NCBI RefSeq assembly: GCF_006716425.1
Contig: NZ_VFOZ01000001.1
Coordinates: forward strand, 6,448,001-6,512,000
Reading direction: 5' to 3'
DNA length: 64,000 bases
Origin: Actinoallomurus bryophytorum
GTDB taxonomy: Bacteria > Actinomycetota > Actinomycetes > Streptosporangiales > Streptosporangiaceae
A program made the position numbers and the translations under genes. Positions 58,514 to 64,000 of the stretch are shown piece by piece. Below the pieces are notes generated by a model, which was not told the DNA's origin, did not search any database, and was given only the letters and a program-made list of their open reading frames with translations. Each line of letters starts with the position of its first letter. Position 1 is the first letter of the stretch.

Positions 58514-60955
58514 TCAGCTGATCGTGTACGAGTACAGGTCGCCGGCCGTGAGATCGAACCGCAGCCGGATGGGCCCGGCCGGCAGCGTGGTCCTCGAACC
58601 CCAGCCGACGGCGGTGCCGAGCGTGTCGGACGTGATCGGGGTGGCGTCCGTGGCCGTGTAGCCGGAGATCGGGTTCCCGTCGGCGTCCAGCACCTCGACC
58701 CTGAGCGAGCCGGAACCGGGGGCGACGTTGACCGTGAGCCGTGACCCGGACGGGCTGAGCGTGCGCGTCGTGACGCTGCCGCCCCCGGCGCCGGCGTGGA
58801 AGGACGCGAACCGGTCCTTCGGCCAGGTCACGAGCCCCACACGAGAGTTGCCGAACGGGGTCGTGCACAGCCCCGCGGAGACGTCGCCGGCGGAGCAGCT
58901 GTGCTGGCCCGCGAACGCGGCGTAGTAGAGCCGGACCTGGTCACCGACGGTCAGCAGGGTCGTGCCGGTCATGTCCCAGCCCCAGTCCCACGACCCGGCC
59001 GCTCCGGGAGCGATGAGGTTGCCCAGGCTCGGGCGGCTCCAGTTCAGCAGGTCCTGGGAGGAGGCGAGCTCGACGTGCTGCCGTCCCTTGTCCGGCCCGG
59101 GGTCGGCCAGCGTCGTCGGGCTGTCGGTGATGTCGAAGACCCAGGGCAGCCCGAGGTACTGCTCGCCGTACCGGATCGCCGGCATGCCGTAGACCTCCGA
59201 CCAGCGCGCGTGCCCGGACGGCGCCGGGTCCGTGATCGCCGCGTCGTCGCGCAGGTCGGCGGCGAACGACGGGCGGGGCGAGGTCCAGTGGACGAAGTCG
59301 GTGCTGGTCGACATCCACACCGTGCGCGGCCCGGCCGGGTTCGTGTTCGCCACGTAGCCGACGGGATACTGCTTGGTCATCGCGACGTACCGGCTCGTGC
59401 TCGGGTCGTAGGTCACGTTGACGACGTCCCAGCCGTTGATCACCGGGTTGCCGGAGTTCATCTCGGTCCAGGTCTTCCCGTCATTCGACTGGGCCGCGTA
59501 GTAGTGGTCGGACTGCGGGCTGTCCGGACCGTGGGAGTGCAGCATGTAGTAGCGCGGGCCGGTCGAGGCGGGGTTCGCCACGACGCCGCCGGGGCCGTAC
59601 GGGTACACCGAGTGGGTCTCCATCGACCGGTCCCAGTGGATGCCGTCGGTGCTCTCGGCGTAGCCGGTGCAGTAACCGCAGGTCGAGCCGTCCGCCGCCG
59701 TGTACCACATCCGGTAGCCGCCGCCGGGCGCCGGCAGCACGGTCCCGCTCACCCGTGGGTTGCCGTCCCAGGCGCCACCGGCCAGCACGACTCCCGTGCC
59801 GACGCTCGCGAGCGCGGGGTCGCCGGTCTTCGTGCCGGGGTGCACCGAGCGGGTGACGTTCGCGTACGACTCGACGCGCTGGTCGCCGACGAACAGCACC
59901 GTGCCGGTGCCGACCGCCTCGGCGTACGCGGAGTCGAGGCTGGAACGGAGCACCACGTCGTCCCAGGTCGTCGTGCCCGTGCTCTTCTGGTCGTCGTAGA
60001 GCCGTACGGAGGTGGTCGTCGCGTCGGACGGCGCGGCCGCGGCCACGGTCACCTTCTTCCAGCCGCTCCCGGTACCCACGTCGACCTTCGACGGTGGCTC
60101 GATACGGGTGCCGTCCGACCGGCGGAACTCCAGGTACAGCGAGCCGGTCGTGCCCGACGCCCACGCCGAGGCGGTGATCGTCTCACCGGCCGTGACCGGG
60201 ACCGCGCGGCTGAGCGCGGAGACCTCGCCGGTGGTCGAGTTGTCCGCGATCCTCAGCGCCCGCAGCCCGGAATGGGCGCCGGAGGTGACCACCGTCGCCG
60301 ATCCGCCGGGGGCGGAGACCGTCCATTCGGTGGGACGTGTGCCCTCGCGCGGCTCCTCGAACCCGGCGTTCGGGACGCGCCGCGCCGGGGGCGGGAGGGT
60401 GGTGACGGTGGTGTCGTCCCAGACCGTCGTGCCCTGGTCGGCGACGTTGCTGTACGCGAGGACGGTCGCGGTCACGGCGTCGTCCGGGACCACGCCGCGG
60501 GCGGTCAGCTGCTGCCAGCCCGTGCCCGTGCCGGCGGCCGTCGAGACCGCGGAGACGCGGGTGGTCCCGTCGGCCTTCCAGAACTCCAGGTACAGGTAGC
60601 CGCCCTGGCCGGAGACCCGGTCCACCCAGGCGCTCGCCGTCAGCTCCTCACCGGGGGAGGCGGCGAGGTGCTCGCTGCGCAGGCTGACGCCCTCGTCGGC
60701 CGAGGTGTCGGCGATCCGCGCCGCCACGTGGCCGCCGTGGACCGGCGAGGACACGACGGAGACGGCGCCGGACTGGCCGGACACCGACCAGCGCGCCGCC
60801 GATGACGTGCTCTCCTCGAACCCGGGGTCGGGGACCAGCCGCGACCCGGTCCAGGACGCCGCCGACGCGGTGAGGGGTAACGCGGCGAGGGAGCAGCACA
60901 CGAGGGCCACGCCGAGTCCGAGCCGAGCCGTCCGGGGGGCGCGATTTCGCATCAT
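58514..60955 (-). CDS. Secreted GH43/GH32-like glycosidase with two N-terminal carbohydrate-binding modules
   Basis: The ~813-residue exported protein has a signal peptide of ~30 residues (LGLGVALVCCSLAALPLTAS) and two CBM4/9/22-like modules (VPDPGFEESTSSAARWSVSG and VPNAGFEEPREGTRPTEWTV, each ending in TTVWDD/TTTWDD). A five-bladed-propeller-like catalytic region follows (YRMWYTAADGSTCGYCTGYA, YAESTDGIHWDR, WSEVYGMPAIRY, LASSQDLLNWSRPSLG). It ends in a beta-sandwich SLRVEVLDADGNPISGYTAT then DLYSYTIS. It resembles GH32/GH43 enzymes, but the exact family is unsure. ATG 60955 follows AGGTGG. It is first in the operon with the alpha-galactosidase and paralogous to the divergent gene at 61111. 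Confidence 0.78.
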   Translation of the reverse strand: MMRNRAPRTARLGLGVALVCCSLAALPLTASAASWTGSRLVPDPGFEESTSSAARWSVSGQSGAVSVVSSPVHGGHVAARIADTSADEGVSLRSEHLAASPGEELTASAWVDRVSGQGGYLYLEFWKADGTTRVSAVSTAAGTGTGWQQLTARGVVPDDAVTATVLAYSNVADQGTTVWDDTTVTTLPPPARRVPNAGFEEPREGTRPTEWTVSAPGGSATVVTSGAHSGLRALRIADNSTTGEVSALSRAVPVTAGETITASAWASGTTGSLYLEFRRSDGTRIEPPSKVDVGTGSGWKKVTVAAAAPSDATTTSVRLYDDQKSTGTTTWDDVVLRSSLDSAYAEAVGTGTVLFVGDQRVESYANVTRSVHPGTKTGDPALASVGTGVVLAGGAWDGNPRVSGTVLPAPGGGYRMWYTAADGSTCGYCTGYAESTDGIHWDRSMETHSVYPYGPGGVVANPASTGPRYYMLHSHGPDSPQSDHYYAAQSNDGKTWTEMNSGNPVINGWDVVNVTYDPSTSRYVAMTKQYPVGYVANTNPAGPRTVWMSTSTDFVHWTSPRPSFAADLRDDAAITDPAPSGHARWSEVYGMPAIRYGEQYLGLPWVFDITDSPTTLADPGPDKGRQHVELASSQDLLNWSRPSLGNLIAPGAAGSWDWGWDMTGTTLLTVGDQVRLYYAAFAGQHSCSAGDVSAGLCTTPFGNSRVGLVTWPKDRFASFHAGAGGGSVTTRTLSPSGSRLTVNVAPGSGSLRVEVLDADGNPISGYTATDATPITSDTLGTAVGWGSRTTLPAGPIRLRFDLTAGDLYSYTIS

Positions 60956-61023
60956 GGGTCCACCTGCACTTCGTCCGGGTCCCGGCGACGGCGCCGGATT
61001 GTCCCCGTTTCTCCATGAAAAGC

Positions 61024-61069
61024 CATTCCATGTCAAGCGTCGCGAGTCTTGACATGGAATGACATTCCA
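61024..61069. promoter_or_regulatory. Divergent promoter/operator of the second carbohydrate locus
   Basis: CATTCCATGTCAAG (61024-61037) and CTTGACATGGAATG (61048-61061) are perfect 14-bp arms around a 10-bp centre. Each arm contains a TTGACA -35 pointing outward. A second dyad TGGAAT-GAC-ATTCCA (61055-61069) overlaps. A nearly identical site precedes the ABC binding-protein gene (63208). One regulator probably controls all three transcripts. Confidence 0.8.
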
Positions 61070-61110
61070 CACGACGCTGAGCGCCCCGGATCCAGGCCCT
61101 GGAGGTCGTG

Positions 61111-63138
61111 ATGGTTCAACGCGAGGGATGGTCGGCCGTACGGCGGCGCATCACCCCCGCCGTCCTCGTGACGGTGATGCTCGGTGCGTTCGTGGCGTAC
61201 CGGCCACCCACGGCGGGCGGCCAGACGCCCCCCGGCACCGACCCCGGAAAGTCCACGACGCTCGTGCCGAACGCCGGCTTCGACGCCGGTGACCGGGCCG
61301 GCCACCCGATCGGGTGGGCGGTCGAGGGCGACGAGGCCGGCGCGAACATCGTCAACCTTTCCGCCTACCGGACGGCGGGCCTGGGTTCGCTGGAGATCAA
61401 CGACAAGGGCGACGCGGTGACGGTCTCCAGCGACCGGATCGTCGCCGCCGCGGGCCGGGAGTACCGGCTGAGCGCGAAGGTCAAGGGCAAGAGCGGGACG
61501 CCGGCCGCGCTCTCGCTCGACTTCACCGGGTTCGACGGCGCCGACCTCGGCGAGCACGTCGCCACACCGGATGCGAGCACGGACTGGCAGACCGCCACGG
61601 TCGCGGGCACCGCGCCCGCCGGCACCGCCAACGTGACCGTGCGGATCCGCGCCGGCGACCCGGGCGTGTCCTACTGGGACGAGGTGAACCTCGCCGAGGC
61701 GCCGCAGGCGTACGACCCGAGCCTGGGCTCGTCGCGGGAGCTGTTCCTCGACGACTACCGGATCGCCTCGTCCAAGGACGTCGGCCGGGTCGTGCACGCG
61801 GCGCACAAGCTGCCCGAGCCGGTCGTACGGCCCGACAAGCCGTGGGAGACGTCGGCGTACACCTACGGCTCGGTCTTCAAGATCGGCGGCGTCTACCGCA
61901 TGTGGTACGACTGCAACAACGACGTCGCGCCGAACTACTACCTCTGCTACGCCGAGAGCCGCGACGGCGAGAAGTGGACCAAGCCGCTGGGCCGGGGGAG
62001 CGTCGGCTACAAGGACATCCCCGCCGCCAAGACCAACCTGGTCATCGCCGGCGGCGGCACCATCGCGTACAACCCCGACGCGAGCCCGGACCGGCGCTTC
62101 GCGCTGATGCAGTTCCACTCCGGCGTGGTCAACCAGACGCTCGGCTACTACGTGTACTTCTCCAAGGACGGCTACGACTGGACGCTGGGCGAGGACAAGC
62201 CCGCGCTGCTCGACGGCGACGTCTCCCAGGTGACCTGGGACCCGCGCCAGAAGCTCTACATCGCCACCATCAAGAAGCGGATGTTCACCTCCCGCACGCC
62301 GGGCATCTACGACCGGGCCGCGTTCGTCTCGACCAGCAAGGACTTCCTCACCTGGAGCACACCCCAGCTCGCGGTGAGCGGCGACTACGCCGACGACGGC
62401 GCCGCCGAGGCGCTGAACGGGCTCGAAGGCCAGATCTACGGCATGCCGGTGCTGCCCTACGAGAGCACCTACATCGGCATCCCGTGGGTCTTCCTCACCA
62501 CCGACTACACCACCGGATCCCAGTCCTCCGCCGGTGCCGGCCCGGTGCTGCCGGAGGTCGCCTCATCGCGTGACCTGACCGACTGGAGCCGCCCGGTACG
62601 CGACCCGATCCTCAGGCCCGGCGACCCCGGGGCATGGGACGACGGCGCGCTCTACACCTCGTCGAACGCGCTGGTGACCGACAAGAAGATCACCATGTAC
62701 TACGGCGCCTTCAACGCCGGTCACGGCGGCCAGGACGCGACCGTCCCCGACCCGGACACCTATCTCGGCCAGACCGGCATGGCGAGCTGGCGGCGCGACG
62801 GTTTCGTGTCGCTGACCAACGCCTCGACGCCGGGCACCGGTGAGCCGGGCGAGGTCACCACCAAGCCGGTCGTCTTCCACGGCGGCGCTCTCAAGGTGAA
62901 CGCCGTCGTCCACTCCCACGGGTCCCTCACCGTTGAGGTGCTCGACGCCGCCGACGGCACGCCCATTCCCGGCTACACCGCGGACGACGCCGTACCGGTC
63001 AAGGGAGACCAGTACCAGGCGACGGTCCGGTGGAAGGGCGGCAGGAGCCTGTCGGCGCTGTCCGGGCGTCAGGTCCAGTTCCGCTTCCACCTCACCGGTA
63101 GCGACCTCTACTCCTACTGGGTGCCCTCCGCCGGCTGA
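61111..63138 (+). CDS. Secreted GH43/GH32-like glycosidase with N-terminal carbohydrate-binding module
   Basis: The 675-residue exported protein starts at ATG 61111, five bases after GGAGG, with a signal/anchor segment (ITPAVLVTVMLGAFVAY). One CBM4/9/22-like module (VPNAGFDAGDRAGHPIGWAV, VSYWDEVNLAEAP) precedes a propeller-like catalytic part (ELFLDDYRIASSKDVGRVVH, YRMWYDCNNDVAPNYYLCYA, YAESRDGEKWTK, GQIYGMPVLPYESTYIGIPW, SSRDLTDWSRPVRDP). It ends in a C-terminal sandwich LTVEVLDAADGTPIPGYTAD then DLYSYWVPSAG. It is clearly paralogous to the divergent 58514-60955 product. Glycosidase activity is inferred, not proven. Confidence 0.78.
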   Translation: MVQREGWSAVRRRITPAVLVTVMLGAFVAYRPPTAGGQTPPGTDPGKSTTLVPNAGFDAGDRAGHPIGWAVEGDEAGANIVNLSAYRTAGLGSLEINDKGDAVTVSSDRIVAAAGREYRLSAKVKGKSGTPAALSLDFTGFDGADLGEHVATPDASTDWQTATVAGTAPAGTANVTVRIRAGDPGVSYWDEVNLAEAPQAYDPSLGSSRELFLDDYRIASSKDVGRVVHAAHKLPEPVVRPDKPWETSAYTYGSVFKIGGVYRMWYDCNNDVAPNYYLCYAESRDGEKWTKPLGRGSVGYKDIPAAKTNLVIAGGGTIAYNPDASPDRRFALMQFHSGVVNQTLGYYVYFSKDGYDWTLGEDKPALLDGDVSQVTWDPRQKLYIATIKKRMFTSRTPGIYDRAAFVSTSKDFLTWSTPQLAVSGDYADDGAAEALNGLEGQIYGMPVLPYESTYIGIPWVFLTTDYTTGSQSSAGAGPVLPEVASSRDLTDWSRPVRDPILRPGDPGAWDDGALYTSSNALVTDKKITMYYGAFNAGHGGQDATVPDPDTYLGQTGMASWRRDGFVSLTNASTPGTGEPGEVTTKPVVFHGGALKVNAVVHSHGSLTVEVLDAADGTPIPGYTADDAVPVKGDQYQATVRWKGGRSLSALSGRQVQFRFHLTGSDLYSYWVPSAG

Positions 63139-63176
63139 CCCCGCGAAGTACCCGCTGTACGGCCACGATTCACCCC

Positions 63177-63228
63177 TTGACGTGGGGACTCCGCGCCTCC
63201 ATTGTGTACATGGAATTATGTTCCATGT
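63177..63228 (+). promoter_or_regulatory. Promoter and operator of the ABC binding-protein gene
   Basis: TTGACG (63177-63182), 17 bp, CATTGT (63200-63205) is followed directly by a perfect dyad ACATGGAA-TTATG-TTCCATGT (63208-63228). The operator covers the start site and matches the ATGGAAT/ATTCCA dyad at 61055-61069, pointing to one regulon. Confidence 0.8.
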
Positions 63229-63281
63229 GGCGCGGATCCCTCTGTTCCCCCGATAAGCCAGACCGATTTGCGAGGTTCGCA

Positions 63282-64000
63282 ATGGCAAGACGGTTCAGAT
63301 ATGGCGCCTTCGGCGTCGCCGTTCTCGCGGCCGTGTCGGCCGCCGCGTGCACCGGACCCGCGTCCGATTCCGGCACCGGCGGCGGAGGCGGGAAGAGCGC
63401 GATCAACGTCTACCTCTACCAGGAACCCGCCGGGATCTTCAGCCCGCTGGCCCCCTCCAGCGGTCCGGACAACCAGGTCATGTCGATGCTCGACCAGAGC
63501 CTGCTGGCCGTGGATCCGGACTACAGGCTCCAGCCGCAGCTGGCCCAGAGCTTCGAGGTCTCCCCGGACGCCAAGACCTTCACCTTCCACCTCCGCCCCG
63601 GGCTGAAGTGGAGCGACGGGCAGCCGCTGACGGCTCAGGACGTGCTGTTCACCTACCGGCTGCTGGCCGACCCCAAGAGCACGAGCGCCACGGCGGGCAG
63701 TTACGCGGCCGTCGAGGGCGTGAGCGACTTCGTCAAGGGCAAGGCCAAGACGATCTCGGGCTTCAGCGCGCCGGACGACAACACCTTCGTCATCAAGGCC
63801 GCCAAGCCCGACATCGGGCTGCTCGCCCAGGTCGGCATCGCGTACGTCGCGCCCAAGCACATCCTGGGCGACGTACCGGTCGCGCAGGTGGCCAAGAACG
63901 CCTACTTCCGCGCCCCGACGGTGACATCCGGGCCGTACAAGTTCGTGGAGTACAAGACCAACCAGTACGTCCACGTGACCGCGAGCCCCACCTACCGCTC
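63282..64000 (+). CDS. ABC transporter family 5 substrate-binding lipoprotein (3' end outside window)
   Basis: The first ~239 residues of a DppA/OppA-type (SBP_bac_5) extracellular solute-binding protein are visible. The signal peptide has lipobox SAAAC (VLAAVSAAACTGPASDSG). The family pattern includes QPQLAQSFEVSPDAKTFTFH, LRPGLKWSDGQPLTAQDVLF, TYRLLADP and APTVTSGPYKFVEY. The start ATG 63282 is six bases after GAGG. Family 5 proteins bind peptides but also oligosaccharides. Here the neighbouring glycosidases and shared operator suggest a sugar ligand, such as a galacto-oligosaccharide. Permease and ATPase genes would be expected beyond the window. Confidence 0.9.
   Translation, partial: MARRFRYGAFGVAVLAAVSAAACTGPASDSGTGGGGGKSAINVYLYQEPAGIFSPLAPSSGPDNQVMSMLDQSLLAVDPDYRLQPQLAQSFEVSPDAKTFTFHLRPGLKWSDGQPLTAQDVLFTYRLLADPKSTSATAGSYAAVEGVSDFVKGKAKTISGFSAPDDNTFVIKAAKPDIGLLAQVGIAYVAPKHILGDVPVAQVAKNAYFRAPTVTSGPYKFVEYKTNQYVHVTASPTYR

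Overview
The window is high-GC DNA with strong G/C third-codon bias, frequent GTG/TTG starts, several promoters that sit directly on the start codon, very large BTAD (SARP-type) regulators, Tat/Sec-exported carbohydrate enzymes with CBM-like modules, DUF5709, MEKHLA and PspC-like small proteins. This is the profile of a filamentous actinomycete chromosome; a Streptosporangiales/Thermomonosporaceae-like host is my inference, not shown directly. No rRNA, tRNA, CRISPR array, transposase or phage gene was found. Both ends cut genes (an AraC regulator at the left, a peptide/oligosaccharide ABC binding lipoprotein at the right).

Layout. 0-4.6 kb: AraC regulator (partial), an AtzA/SsnA-type amidohydrolase with its divergent LysR regulator and a clear operator, a PspC-domain protein and a lipoprotein. 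4.7-13 kb: an extracellular polysaccharide-degradation locus, with a GH99/71-like protein carrying a discoidin domain and a GH3-PA14-trefoil enzyme in one operon, and a divergent GH3 enzyme with two discoidin modules. Their 333-bp shared control region holds back-to-back promoters, helically phased TTGCAAG repeats and a perfect LacI-type palindrome. 13-25 kb: two orphan LysR genes, a secreted M6 metalloprotease whose coding signal continues past its stop codon, an epimerase/MarR pair, lipoprotein, SGNH hydrolase, four-EF-hand protein, and an aldehyde dehydrogenase-TetR-quinone oxidoreductase operon with a 27-bp operator.

25-31 kb: a VOC protein behind an AT-rich palindromic leader, then a three-gene minus-strand operon: a GCS2 carboxylate-amine ligase fused to a circularly permuted ATP-grasp, an asparagine-synthase-family amidotransferase, and an EgtC-like class II glutamine amidotransferase. 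Together they look like a pathway that builds and trims a small glutamyl/amide peptide. It is the best candidate here for an undescribed biosynthetic system. 31-39 kb: secreted DUF1906 protein, SDR, aldo/keto reductase, XRE regulator, cupin, MEKHLA-PAS protein and a ketol-acid reductoisomerase of strikingly plant-plastid type.

39-56 kb: two inverted copies (about 39.1 and 54.4 kb) of a repeat element with a conserved core containing a perfect DnaA box and variable minisatellites. Between them lie DUF5709, DUF427, a LuxR protein with a receiver that has lost its phosphoacceptor, two divergent giant BTAD-NTPase regulators, a LinB-like alpha/beta hydrolase whose nucleophile has changed from Asp to Ser, glutamate decarboxylase, a membrane protein and a MOSC-reductase-ferredoxin fusion. 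54.7-64 kb: a glycosyltransferase, then a second carbohydrate locus (GH36 alpha-galactosidase, two paralogous GH43/32-like secreted enzymes, ABC binding protein) whose divergent promoters share the operator ATGGAAT-N3-ATTCCA, repeated before the binding-protein gene.
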